Source: Petrimonas mucosa
Lineage (GTDB): Bacteria > Bacteroidota > Bacteroidia > Bacteroidales > Dysgonomonadaceae
Reading direction: 5' to 3'
NCBI RefSeq assembly: GCF_900095795.1
Contig: NZ_LT608328.1
Span: forward strand, 434,001-498,000
DNA length: 64,000 nt
The notes beneath the pieces are model-generated. The model was given only the letters and a program-made list of their open reading frames with translations. It was not told where the DNA came from and made no database searches. Positions 27,025-36,464 of this stretch are shown here, piece by piece; the stretch's first letter is position 1, and every line of letters starts with the position of its first letter. A program made the translations under genes and the position numbers.

Positions 27025-28860
27025 CTACTTCAAATAACTATTGAAATCAATCAGATCATGGTATATAGGGTTCATCCACAAGCGCAGGGTTTCCCGTCTT
27101 GTGAAATCGAAATAGTGTACTTCGAAGGAGTGTTCTCCCTTTTCCAAGGCAACATAGTTATCCATTCTGATTTCATAATGCATCCCGTCATTGTTGATTA
27201 CCTCTCTCCCGTCGATCAGCAGCCTGCTTCCGTCGTATGACTCCAGGAGTACCCTGTATACGTTCGTTTCAGGTACATGGAACCTTCCCCTGAAACGTGC
27301 GGCCCAATGATTCTCGGCCCTTGGCCTGATTGCATCCAACGTAAGCGAATCGGATTCAATGCGTCGAATGGGATCCAACGCGTCAAAATCGGGGAGTTGT
27401 GTAAAGAAACCCTCATAATATTCAACGCTTATCTTCCCGTTGGTTTTCTTTTGTGCAGGATTCAACGGTAGCCTGGTAAATGTTTTTGTTGCCGTGTGAC
27501 TTTCTCCACCCAAATTGTCCTTTACGAATGCGGACAACAGAGTCGTCTCTTGCAGAGGAATCTCAATCTTGTCTGAAGCAGTGGCGAGACTGTTACCGTT
27601 TACCGCAACAACAAGGTGGCCGGACGGATTGGGATTGGTTACTGTAACCTTGGTTTTGTTCAGGAAGCACAATTCACTGCTTTCAATCAGAGGTGCAGCC
27701 AGGCTGTCCCTCTCCTTCACCTTCTCCCAATGGTCGAACGCTACTCCCGTACTGTCAATGGCGTCAATGGAGAGTTTCCGGTCCCATATCCTTAACTTTA
27801 TGAAATGGTGCCTGCTTTTGGCTTCTGCCATGTACCAGGTCCGGGTGATTGCTGTCTCATCCAGTTTCCCGCCACCACCACCAATGGTGAGGTAGACGAC
27901 ACCCCTCTCTGAATCGATTTTCTCCCGGAAGATGGGCATGGTCCGTTCGTAATTGTGGATATGCCCGTTAAAAACCAGGTCAACTCCATAGGTCTCATAA
28001 AGGGAGCGCAAGTGTGGGAGATTGGGGTCGCCGGTGACCACTTTCTGGGTGATGCTGTTGTAGTAACCTGACGAGACATAGACCGGATGGTGATGAAGGA
28101 CAATCTTCCAGGTTTCACTCGATTCGGCAAGTGCCTTCTCGAGCAGCCGATACTGTTTCGATCCCGGGAGTATGTCGATGTTTGTGTTTACAAATACAAA
28201 GAGGGCATTCCCCTTTTTCTGGGTATAAAACCATTCCGGTTCCGGCAAATCAAAGTATTGATAGAAAAAGGGAGTATTCCCTTCATGATTGCCCAGTACC
28301 GGATAGAGGGGGTAGTAACGGAGCAGATTGCGTAGTGGGTAAAAGAATTGGTCGGTCCAATTGCTCTTGTTCGGTCCCGACTCCACCAAATCCCCTGTGT
28401 GCAACAGAAACGAAGGGGCTTCCCTTGCAAACAGGGTGGCAAAATGTCCCAGCAGGGAGGGATTTTTTTGGGTATCGCTAAAAACAATAGAGACGATCGG
28501 CTCATTCATGTAATCGGGCAGAGAAAATCGGCTGACGGGGCCCCATAGCGTATCGGTTCCGGTTACCGATGCTGCCTGGTATATGTAATGGGAGCCAAAA
28601 TCCAATCCTTTAATCTCTACACTGTGCATTGTCGTCTCAGCGGCTTCTGTTCCGATCTCGTTAAATTCAGGTTGTAGGGTGTTGTGCTTCGCTTCGGCAA
28701 GAAAAAGAACGGACCGGGAGGGCAGGGATGTCTCCCACATCACTTTCATGGACTGCATGGTTGGTGATTGCAGGTAGGGCTCCACGACAAATCTGTTCTG
28801 GGCTGCCAGAGGAACAGCGAGGAGCAGGACAAGAAGTATGCAGCTATTAATCGTTTTCAT
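27025..28860 (-). CDS. Metallophosphoesterase with purple-acid-phosphatase-like N-terminus and C-terminal PA14 domain
   Basis: Exported phosphoesterase. Signal peptide: residues 1-20. Residues 22-115 form a fibronectin-III-like domain as in purple acid phosphatases (VEPYLQSPTMQSMKVMWETS). The metallophosphoesterase domain (about 120-350) has SDTQ, HTGDLVESG, LGNHEG, LHHHPVY and NGHIHNYERT, a complete metal set. The C-terminal 140 residues resemble a PA14 domain (SVEYYEGFFTQLPDFD, RVLLESYDGSRLLIDGREVI, HSFEVHYFD), a carbohydrate-binding module. The phosphoesterase plus PA14 layout points to a phosphorylated glycan. It lies 30 nt downstream of GH92 in one operon. Confidence 0.88.
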   Translation of the reverse strand: MKTINSCILLVLLLAVPLAAQNRFVVEPYLQSPTMQSMKVMWETSLPSRSVLFLAEAKHNTLQPEFNEIGTEAAETTMHSVEIKGLDFGSHYIYQAASVTGTDTLWGPVSRFSLPDYMNEPIVSIVFSDTQKNPSLLGHFATLFAREAPSFLLHTGDLVESGPNKSNWTDQFFYPLRNLLRYYPLYPVLGNHEGNTPFFYQYFDLPEPEWFYTQKKGNALFVFVNTNIDILPGSKQYRLLEKALAESSETWKIVLHHHPVYVSSGYYNSITQKVVTGDPNLPHLRSLYETYGVDLVFNGHIHNYERTMPIFREKIDSERGVVYLTIGGGGGKLDETAITRTWYMAEAKSRHHFIKLRIWDRKLSIDAIDSTGVAFDHWEKVKERDSLAAPLIESSELCFLNKTKVTVTNPNPSGHLVVAVNGNSLATASDKIEIPLQETTLLSAFVKDNLGGESHTATKTFTRLPLNPAQKKTNGKISVEYYEGFFTQLPDFDALDPIRRIESDSLTLDAIRPRAENHWAARFRGRFHVPETNVYRVLLESYDGSRLLIDGREVINNDGMHYEIRMDNYVALEKGEHSFEVHYFDFTRRETLRLWMNPIYHDLIDFNSYLK

Positions 28861-28890
28861 TTTGTCATTTTTTTGAATTTTGAGTAGATG

Positions 28891-31140
28891 CTATTTTTTG
28901 ACGCAGCCGGGTTCACTCATGCCGGAGGGGATATCTACCGACTTACCCCACTCCTTGTTGGGTCGATTTCCCATTTCAAACTCCAGCACACCTCCAGCCA
29001 TGATGGTGTCGTAGGCAATCCAGCACTGATCAAATTCTTCTCCATTTAATGTGGCAGATTGAATGTAGAAGTTATCTTCACTTACGTTGTTAGCCTTGAC
29101 AGTAAAATGTTTTCCATTATCCAGGTGTATCCGGTATTCAGGGAATATGGGTGAACCAATCAGATAGTAGGGTAGTGCCGGATCTAGCGGAAATAATCCC
29201 ATGGCACTCATCACAAACCAGGAAGCCATAGCACCGGCATCATCATCCATCGTTTCGATATACCCTTTTGTGTCGGCCCTGAATATACGTGATACAACCG
29301 GCGTTTCGTAGAGACCATGATTGTGGTATAGTTGTGTAACCTCCTTCGTCGTGAATCTACGTGCCCATTTCTGGGTAAGCCAAGGCTTGTCGAGATAGTT
29401 GAACAGGTAAGGAGCATGCAGGTCAGGCTCGTTGACAATCATGAACAGATCCTTCTCGAAGAAGTACTCCAGGTCGTCGGCCAGCAACTCTTTACTTCCT
29501 CTCAGCTGAGCTAATCCCTCCACATCGTGCAATACAAACCAGCGATAGTGCCACAGGTGCCCTTCATACACATGTTTCTCAAAATCTTCCACATCATCCA
29601 CCTCTTTTCCTTCGGGTGTGAAAAAACCGCGTACCGTTCCTTCCCGGTCCTTCTGCATGGGGCACCAGACCCTCTTGTACCCCATTGCTTTTTCATAAAA
29701 CAGATCGGCATCTTCCTCTTTCCACAGCTCTTTTGCCATTAGCATAGCCACATAGGCATGATAAAACTGTTCCAGCTGGTCGCTGATCCGTTTCCCATCT
29801 TCCTGAAGGGCATACTCTTTCATCCCTTTGTAGGCAATGGCTGAGTCGAACTCCCTTATGCCTTTGTTCCAGGCATCCATTATTACAGTGCTGTTGAACT
29901 CCATGCGGATATGGGGTGTGGGCGAGTATTTAGGATCGCGCCCTTCCTTGTCTTTATTTGCATAGACATCAACAAGGGAGCGAACTATGTTTTTGGTGTA
30001 TGACGGTTCCAGTAAAGATACCAGGGAATATTTCCTGAAATCGTCCCAAAGGCTCCAGGTGGAGTAGTAGTTAAAGTCGGGTGCACTATCTTTTGTTTGC
30101 AAGATCAAACCGGGCTGGTTCAGGGGACGATATTCTCCTGTTGAAGCACTGGAGAGATGAGGCACCAGGTAACTGTGGTAGAGATGTGTATAAAAAATTG
30201 TTTTCAGCTCATCCGAACCGTCCACCACCTCCACTTTTCGAAGCATCTTTTCCCAACGATCGGCACAAGACTCTCTTGCCTGATCGAAATTCCATCCTTT
30301 TATTTCGTTTAGTGCCTCCGCCCGGGCCAGGTTCTCGTCCACCGTCGATAGACCTACTTTCAGGCAGACCTGATCTTTCCCATCCTCGGGGTAGGAGAGC
30401 CATACCCCGGTCTGATTGCCTTGCCTCTCCTTAACCTCGCCACAATCATCCCCATCCCATGAGGTAAACGATGCAAATGGCTGATCACTGATGATGGTAA
30501 AGTAGAGCGTGTGATACCCTCCGCCACGATTGTGGAGCGACTTGAAGTAGCCCGCAATTTCGATCTCGCTTCTTATCTCAAGTCGGGCATCCAGCATTCC
30601 CACATAGCTGTGAGAGAGGTCGACTACTATATAACGATCCTTCTTCCGGTCACGGGGGAACGTGTATCGATGAAATCCCACATGGTCGGAGGTTGTCAAC
30701 TCAACAGTCACTCCCGATGCAAGCTTCACCTTGTAATATCCGGGACTTGCCTCTTCTGTACTTTTGATTAGCGGTTCGCTGAACTCTTTTATTTTATTGG
30801 TGAACAATCCTATACCGGGCTTGATGAGAAGACCGCCGCCTTTTCCCTGGGAGCCTGCACCTGCAATTCGGGTATGTGAGAATCCTTCGATCGAGTCGTT
30901 CTCATAATAGTATCCGACATGTGAATCTCCTTCGGTTTCAGGTGAAAGATGTACCAATCCGAATGGCATGGCTGGTCCCGGATAAAGCATGCCGTTATCT
31001 CCTTCAGTACAGATGAATAGATTTACGTATGCTGTCGGGTTAAATGGTTCATTATTTGTCGGTTTCTGACAGGATAGGCATAGTGTCATGATCAGGAAGA
31101 GATGGAGAAGAGATTTCGGGGTAGAGTTGTATGGTTGCAT
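28891..31140 (-). CDS. GH92 family alpha-mannosidase, lipoprotein
   Basis: Calcium-dependent inverting exo-alpha-mannosidase family. The lipoprotein signal ends at about Cys24 (LIMTLCLSC). The N-terminal domain carries the GH92 hallmark GDNGMLYPGPAMPFGLVHLSPET and HTRIAGAGSQGKGGGLLI. The (alpha/alpha)6 domain contains STWSLWDDFRKYSLVSLLEP, NEPDLHAPYLFNYLDKPWLTQ (calcium-site region) and the catalytic TMDDDAGAMASWFVMSAMGLFPLDP. The length of 749 aa fits. Linkage specificity cannot be read from the sequence. It follows susCD after a hairpin in the intergenic gap and is clustered with two phosphoesterases. Mannose-phosphate-containing glycans are therefore a plausible target. Confidence 0.94.
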   Translation of the reverse strand: MQPYNSTPKSLLHLFLIMTLCLSCQKPTNNEPFNPTAYVNLFICTEGDNGMLYPGPAMPFGLVHLSPETEGDSHVGYYYENDSIEGFSHTRIAGAGSQGKGGGLLIKPGIGLFTNKIKEFSEPLIKSTEEASPGYYKVKLASGVTVELTTSDHVGFHRYTFPRDRKKDRYIVVDLSHSYVGMLDARLEIRSEIEIAGYFKSLHNRGGGYHTLYFTIISDQPFASFTSWDGDDCGEVKERQGNQTGVWLSYPEDGKDQVCLKVGLSTVDENLARAEALNEIKGWNFDQARESCADRWEKMLRKVEVVDGSDELKTIFYTHLYHSYLVPHLSSASTGEYRPLNQPGLILQTKDSAPDFNYYSTWSLWDDFRKYSLVSLLEPSYTKNIVRSLVDVYANKDKEGRDPKYSPTPHIRMEFNSTVIMDAWNKGIREFDSAIAYKGMKEYALQEDGKRISDQLEQFYHAYVAMLMAKELWKEEDADLFYEKAMGYKRVWCPMQKDREGTVRGFFTPEGKEVDDVEDFEKHVYEGHLWHYRWFVLHDVEGLAQLRGSKELLADDLEYFFEKDLFMIVNEPDLHAPYLFNYLDKPWLTQKWARRFTTKEVTQLYHNHGLYETPVVSRIFRADTKGYIETMDDDAGAMASWFVMSAMGLFPLDPALPYYLIGSPIFPEYRIHLDNGKHFTVKANNVSEDNFYIQSATLNGEEFDQCWIAYDTIMAGGVLEFEMGNRPNKEWGKSVDIPSGMSEPGCVKK

Positions 31141-31177
31141 CAGACTTCAATATGGTTGGGTTTATTAAAAAGAGAAA

Positions 31178-31211
31178 GCAAGAGGGTGCCTTTACTATTA
31201 TCACCCTCTTG
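31178..31211 (-). terminator. Hairpin between susD-3 and GH92
   Basis: CAAGAGGGTG (31179-31188) pairs with CACCCTCTTG (31202-31211). On the minus strand a T-rich stretch (CTTTCTCTTTTTAATAAA) follows. Placed between susD and the first enzyme gene, it is likely a partial terminator that favours susCD expression. Confidence 0.65.
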
Positions 31212-31238
31212 TTGCATGATAATATCTTTCATGTCAAA

Positions 31239-32861
31239 TCAGTTACCATTGGGGTGTACATCCCACCAGAGTGGGGTCGATTCAAGATCGGGTCCACCCA
31301 GCAGTGCGACAGCCTTTGCATACTCTTCAGGTTGTCCATTTTTCTCATTATCCGGGTAGGGTAACCGTGTTACGATCATGCCCCGTGAAACGTCGATATT
31401 GGGATTCATCGAGTTTTTCTTGGGATAGAGTTTGGGGAGCCGCGTTCTCCGATACTCTGTCCATGCTTCCCAACTATCGGGGTATATCGCCAGCCACTTC
31501 TGGGTAATGATCTGTTCATATTGTTTCTCTCTGTCCGATGAGAATTTGACAGGAATATCTGTCATGGGGGGATCATAATAGGGGTAATTGTCAGGAGCAA
31601 CGGGAGTGGCCATACTGTTTATATAGTCCTGAATCTGGGACGCCGGGAACGAGGCGCCTCTCCATTGTCTGATAGAGACTTCAATCCCCTTTTCATAGAA
31701 TGATTGGGCGGTACCTCCCATGTTCCATCCTCTCCAGGCCCCTTCTGCTTTCAGGAACCAGGTTTCGGCGGCATTACCCACGTTGATGGGGACTTCCGTA
31801 GAGACAACATTAGGGCCAACCCATCTTGGACCGAAGTTGGAGTATAGCCTGAACGCCACAAAGTCTTCAGCAGTGAATCCGGGGGTCATCCCGTGATATC
31901 CGCCAATATTGGCCATGATTTCAGGCTCTTCAACAACGACCTCTGGACCCACTACCGAAAAATATTCCTGGAGACGGGGGTCCTCATATCCTTTGAGTAC
32001 ACTTTCCATACTGGTGCTCATCGAGTTCTGGTGCCATCCTCCGATACGGCACATCCCATTTTGAACACCGTTGAACGAGGGAAGATCCATGATCATGGCG
32101 TCGTCGCTGTCGGTTTCCATCATTGCCCCTTTTACGGCTGCTTCAGCTTCGGTTTTTGCCTTTTCAGGATCAACATTGGATATCCGGCAGGCCAGGCGAA
32201 GGCGCATCGTATTGGCAAACTTGATCCACTGGATCACACTCCCATTGTAGATGATATCCCCTGCACCGAAGACATTCAGTCCGGGATTCTTGTTTACTTC
32301 AGCTGTCAGATAATCAACAGCCTCGGTCAGATCCCTGAAAATGTTGTAGTATATATCCTGGACACTTTCATACGGAATGACATCCTTGCCGTTTCCAGCC
32401 TCCGTGTAGGGTAGTGGTCCCCAGGCATCCGCCAACCGGTGCATCACATAACCTTTCCAGATAGTTGCCACATGATAGGCGGTGGGATTCTTCTCTACCG
32501 TATTATTCTGAATGGCCACAATAGCGGGGATAGTCTGGCTGAAGAAAGTCGAGAATACCGATTGCTGGTGTGATAGTTGGAATACATTCTGTTCACGGTC
32601 GACACCACCAATGACGGTGTAACCGGAAAAATGATCCGAGATATTGCTCTTTCCCCTGCTGTATTGGTCGCTGGTCAGCAAACAGTTACCTGAAATCAGC
32701 GCTCTTGTAAATAGACCGGAAAGTTCCTTGTCGGTAATCTCCATCAGCTGTGTCTTGTTCATGTTGAACCTGTCGAACTGATCGGTGCAAGCAAAACAGA
32801 TGATGCTTATCCATATCAGGGGGAGGAGCTTTCCTATCTTGTTAGATTGTATATATTTCAT
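31239..32861 (-). CDS. SusD-like lipoprotein (SusD/RagB nutrient-binding type, PF12771-like)
   Basis: Glycan-binding partner of the SusC encoded just upstream. Lipobox at about Cys25 (IICFAC). The start FDRFNMNKTQLMEITDKELSGLFTRAL matches the PF12771-type SusD-like group rather than classical SusD. Helical TPR-like core: ATIWKGYVMHRLADAWGPLPYTEA and IQWIKFANTMRLRLACRISN. The C-terminus ends PDLESTPLWWDVHPNGN. The length of 540 aa is normal for this type. It starts 19 nt after susC. Confidence 0.93.
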   Translation of the reverse strand: MKYIQSNKIGKLLPLIWISIICFACTDQFDRFNMNKTQLMEITDKELSGLFTRALISGNCLLTSDQYSRGKSNISDHFSGYTVIGGVDREQNVFQLSHQQSVFSTFFSQTIPAIVAIQNNTVEKNPTAYHVATIWKGYVMHRLADAWGPLPYTEAGNGKDVIPYESVQDIYYNIFRDLTEAVDYLTAEVNKNPGLNVFGAGDIIYNGSVIQWIKFANTMRLRLACRISNVDPEKAKTEAEAAVKGAMMETDSDDAMIMDLPSFNGVQNGMCRIGGWHQNSMSTSMESVLKGYEDPRLQEYFSVVGPEVVVEEPEIMANIGGYHGMTPGFTAEDFVAFRLYSNFGPRWVGPNVVSTEVPINVGNAAETWFLKAEGAWRGWNMGGTAQSFYEKGIEVSIRQWRGASFPASQIQDYINSMATPVAPDNYPYYDPPMTDIPVKFSSDREKQYEQIITQKWLAIYPDSWEAWTEYRRTRLPKLYPKKNSMNPNIDVSRGMIVTRLPYPDNEKNGQPEEYAKAVALLGGPDLESTPLWWDVHPNGN

Positions 32862-32880
32862 AATTGATATGCATTAGTGG

Positions 32881-35800
32881 TTAGAATGTTAGTTTTAAAT
32901 TTAATCCCAATGTGCGGGCTCCGGGGAGGAAGGAGTTTTCTGCTCCCTGACCGTTTGCGCCTGTATTGTAGGTGACATCCGGATCAAACCATTTGCATCC
33001 ATTGTAAAGGTATATCAAGTTACGGCCCACCAAAGAGATGCGCAATGCGCTGATCAGATTGCTTTTAACTGGAAGATCATAACCCAATGAAAGTTCACGC
33101 AGACGTGAATTTGTTGCATCGTGTGTGAACAGTTCGACGGGACCGTTATTTGAACTTCTTCCTCCCACAAGTGTACCATAAGCTTCTGCATTGATGGTTA
33201 TGTCATTGGGAGTGCCATCCTCCTTTACTCCGTCAAAAATAAAACCTTCACGACCATACAATGTGGCCTTGCTACCTCCCGTAAGCATAAGCATCGATTC
33301 GGTGGCTGATGTTCTGATGCCTCCATAATTCAGATCTATCAGGAAGTTCAAATGCCAGTTCTTATAACTGAATGAATTGGATAAACCGCTTTGCCAGTCG
33401 TAATTATAATTGCCAAGATAGTGATCGGCATCAGCAGTGATTATTGGCAGTCCATTGTCGGAGACAATTATCCTGCCTTGTGCATCACGCTGGAAAGTCC
33501 TTGAATAGATCTCTCCGTAGGGACGTCCAACTATAACCCAGTTTTTCCCCAATGCCAGATTGGCCGTGCTCAGTTCATACCTCTCTACTCCTTTGTACAG
33601 TTCAAGTACTTTGTTGATATTGCGTGAGAAGGTCAGGTAGGTATCCCAGGTAAAGTCTCTTCTCTCTAATGGTCTTGCGGAGAGCATCACTTCAATACCC
33701 TTGTTCTGGATGTTTCCGCAGTTGATCTGCGTACTTGTATATCCAGAAGTGGGAGGAGCGGTAATTGATATCAACTGGTTAATGGTATTTGATTTATACC
33801 AGGTTATATCTAATCCCAGCCGGTTTCCCATAAAGCGGAATTCTCCTCCCACTTCCAATGATTTGGTTTTTTCAGGGATAAGCTGTTCCGCTACTTTCGT
33901 ACCGCTCGTGGTAATCTGTCCAATAGGTCCGTCCGTATTTCTTCCGTAGGTTTGAAAGATTGAAGCAAAACCTACGCCATTACCAACTTCGGCATACGAT
34001 CCTCTCAATTTTGCAAACGAAATGAACTCGGGAAGCTTAACCATTTCGGAGATAATGCCGGTCAATCCTATAGAAGGATAGAAGTAGTCGTAAGGGGGTG
34101 GAAGCGTCGAGTTCCAGTCGTTTCTGGCGGTCAGATCGAGATAGACCATCTCTTTAAAAGCCACCTGGGCAGTTCCGAAAATACTCTGTGTCTGAACCCT
34201 GGATTCGCTATCTGAAGTGGTATTGGATGAACCGAAGTTCAATGCAAATTTATTTTCAACGGTCAACCCGTTGGTCGATGCTGATTGTCCCCTGGCTTTA
34301 CTGTCTTTTATCTCACCTCCTATCATGGCACTAAGAGCGATGCCATTGGACAGCTCCTTTCTGGCATTGATCATGAAATCGGACGTAATGTCCTGCGATT
34401 TCCTGAAGGCAGTATAATAGTTCCCTTTTCCATCGTTGATATAGATTGCATCCCAATAAATCTTCTCCTCGGCATCGTCATGAATTGCATCCATGGCAAC
34501 CCTTACCTGTGCTGAAAGCCAGTTGGTGAAGTCGTATTTCAGCGAGGTAAAGGTGGTGATCCTGTTACGACTGGTAGGGGCTATACGACGATATAACGAC
34601 CAGTAAGGATTGTTCAGAGTTGAGGTACCGCCCGGAACCCAGATATTCTGCTTTAGCGACCCCTCCTCGGTGTAGTATTCAAAATCCTTCAGATCCTGGG
34701 TCCTGAGACTACGAGGCATACGCAGCAAGTTCTGCATGGGACTGAAATAGTCGTCACCGCTGGCAGGGCGGCTATCCATATCCTGTTTAAAGGCGGTAAT
34801 CTTGAAATCCAACCTCAAATTTGGAATCAGCTCAGCATTGAGACGCAGGTTAAAATTGTGCCGTTCCAGCTTATCGGTTTTCAGCATCCCCCTGGCAGTA
34901 GTATTACTGTAGGAGAAATAGGTTGAGGATCTCTCATTCCCGGCACTATAAGACAATGAGTTGGTCAGGTTGTATCCATTCACAAAGAAATCTTTCACGT
35001 TGTTTGGCTGCGGAGTGAGTTCAACCTCCTCTCCAGTCCAGTTCGTAACTTTCTGGCCAGTCATTTTGGGTCCCCAACTCTTTGCATCGATCGAGGCGGA
35101 GTATACCCCCCCTGATCCCTGTGCATATTCGTTCTGCAGGTCAGGATATAAATATGGGAAATCCATTGTGGTGATGGAGTTAAACTCAACTTGAGGTTTA
35201 CCCATTCTACCCTTCTTGGTTGTGACGATGATTACTCCATTGTTTGCGGCCGATCCGTACAATGCGGCAGCAGCAGGACCTTTCAACACGTTGATACTCT
35301 GAATGTCGTCAGGATTAATATTCGAAAATCCATCGAAAGAATCCACTTCCCTGGTCGATTTGTCGGTCGATGTAACCCCTTTTGAGTTGTTGTAGGGTAT
35401 ACCGTCAACCACAATCAGCGGTTGGTTGTTCCGGTTTATCGATTTATTACCCCGAATGATAATTCTTGAACTACCGCCAACCCCTGATGCTCCAGAGGCG
35501 TTAGAGATGGAAACACCTGCAATTTTACCCGATAACGAGGTGGCCAGACTTGGGTCGCGAATATCTGAGATAGACGTTACATCCACCAATTCTGTAGCAT
35601 AACTCAGGCTGCGCTTATTCCTTTCGATACCAAGTGCTGTCACCACTACCTCCTCAATTCCTATTGATTCTTCTACCATCACTATCCTGAATCTCGTCTT
35701 TCCGTCAATGACGACCTCCTGGGTTCGCATCCCGACGAATGAGAAACGCAACGTTTTTGCTTCAGCGGGAATGGTGATGCTGAATCTGCCATCACTATCG

Positions 35801-36315
35801 GTTACAGTTCCCATGTTCATCCCAACAACCATGACAGTTACGCCCGGCAGAGGATTCCCCGATTGATCCACTACCTCTCCCGATACAGTAACGGCCTGTT
35901 GTCTAGATTGAGTGTCTGCCATGGCAGCTATTCGGCTATGCATCTCTTTAGGGGAGAGGACTATTTGCGAACCTTTTACCTCATACTCCACATTTTCCGA
36001 TTGCAACAGTTTCTCCAATATTGCTGCAATAGATGCATTCTTTACCCGTACATTTACTTTCTTATCAACATTGATAAACCGGTTATTATACAAAAAATAG
36101 TAATCGGATTTCTCTTCGATAGCTTGCAATACTTTTTCGATGGTTGAGTTTCTCATATCCAACGAAATCTTGGTATCTTGAGAATAGATTTGTCTGGCCT
36201 GCAATTGAAAGGTAAGCACAAACAGCAATAGCAGTGTTATTCTCATAGCAATAGGTATTTCCTTTAATAAAGCACAAAAGGGGAGTGCTTTTTGGTTGAT
36301 TGATTTATTCTTCAT
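32881..36315 (-). CDS. SusC/RagA-type TonB-dependent receptor with N-terminal STN signalling domain
   Basis: Transducing SusC receptor of 1,144 aa. Signal peptide: about residues 24-40. STN domain: 48-120 (ISLDMRNSTIEKVLQAIEE, VKGSQIVLSP). It contacts a FecR-type anti-sigma factor in the periplasm to report substrate binding. Carboxypeptidase-regulatory-like domain: about 144-215; TonB-box-like segment: 220-230 (IEEVVVTALGI); plug with LKGPAAAALYGSAANNGVIIVTT. The barrel ends ...GARTLGLNLKLTF. The matching FecR and sigma genes lie upstream at 37593 and 40283 but are now separated from it by an IS1595 element and from each other by an IS1380 element. Confidence 0.96.
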   Translation of the reverse strand: MKNKSINQKALPFCALLKEIPIAMRITLLLLFVLTFQLQARQIYSQDTKISLDMRNSTIEKVLQAIEEKSDYYFLYNNRFINVDKKVNVRVKNASIAAILEKLLQSENVEYEVKGSQIVLSPKEMHSRIAAMADTQSRQQAVTVSGEVVDQSGNPLPGVTVMVVGMNMGTVTDSDGRFSITIPAEAKTLRFSFVGMRTQEVVIDGKTRFRIVMVEESIGIEEVVVTALGIERNKRSLSYATELVDVTSISDIRDPSLATSLSGKIAGVSISNASGASGVGGSSRIIIRGNKSINRNNQPLIVVDGIPYNNSKGVTSTDKSTREVDSFDGFSNINPDDIQSINVLKGPAAAALYGSAANNGVIIVTTKKGRMGKPQVEFNSITTMDFPYLYPDLQNEYAQGSGGVYSASIDAKSWGPKMTGQKVTNWTGEEVELTPQPNNVKDFFVNGYNLTNSLSYSAGNERSSTYFSYSNTTARGMLKTDKLERHNFNLRLNAELIPNLRLDFKITAFKQDMDSRPASGDDYFSPMQNLLRMPRSLRTQDLKDFEYYTEEGSLKQNIWVPGGTSTLNNPYWSLYRRIAPTSRNRITTFTSLKYDFTNWLSAQVRVAMDAIHDDAEEKIYWDAIYINDGKGNYYTAFRKSQDITSDFMINARKELSNGIALSAMIGGEIKDSKARGQSASTNGLTVENKFALNFGSSNTTSDSESRVQTQSIFGTAQVAFKEMVYLDLTARNDWNSTLPPPYDYFYPSIGLTGIISEMVKLPEFISFAKLRGSYAEVGNGVGFASIFQTYGRNTDGPIGQITTSGTKVAEQLIPEKTKSLEVGGEFRFMGNRLGLDITWYKSNTINQLISITAPPTSGYTSTQINCGNIQNKGIEVMLSARPLERRDFTWDTYLTFSRNINKVLELYKGVERYELSTANLALGKNWVIVGRPYGEIYSRTFQRDAQGRIIVSDNGLPIITADADHYLGNYNYDWQSGLSNSFSYKNWHLNFLIDLNYGGIRTSATESMLMLTGGSKATLYGREGFIFDGVKEDGTPNDITINAEAYGTLVGGRSSNNGPVELFTHDATNSRLRELSLGYDLPVKSNLISALRISLVGRNLIYLYNGCKWFDPDVTYNTGANGQGAENSFLPGARTLGLNLKLTF

Positions 36316-36410
36316 ACTTTTACGATGTTATTAGATTCATTTATGAATTTAGTAATTGATTGCCCGGCGGTGAGGTGAGATTTTCCGCCATGGCAATAAA
36401 TAATCATGAG

Positions 36411-36434
36411 CGGGAGAGAAGTAAAACTCTCCCG
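36411..36434. other. Hairpin in the susC-3 leader
   Basis: CGGGAGAG (36411-36418) pairs perfectly with CTCTCCCG (36427-36434), with an 8-nt loop, followed on the plus strand by TTTTTG. A plus-strand terminator has nothing obvious to end here. On the minus strand it would be a stem in the 5' leader of susC, between the IS1595 end and the start codon. Confidence 0.45.
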
Positions 36435-36464
36435 TTTTTGTATTTCATTGGCATTTTATATTTA

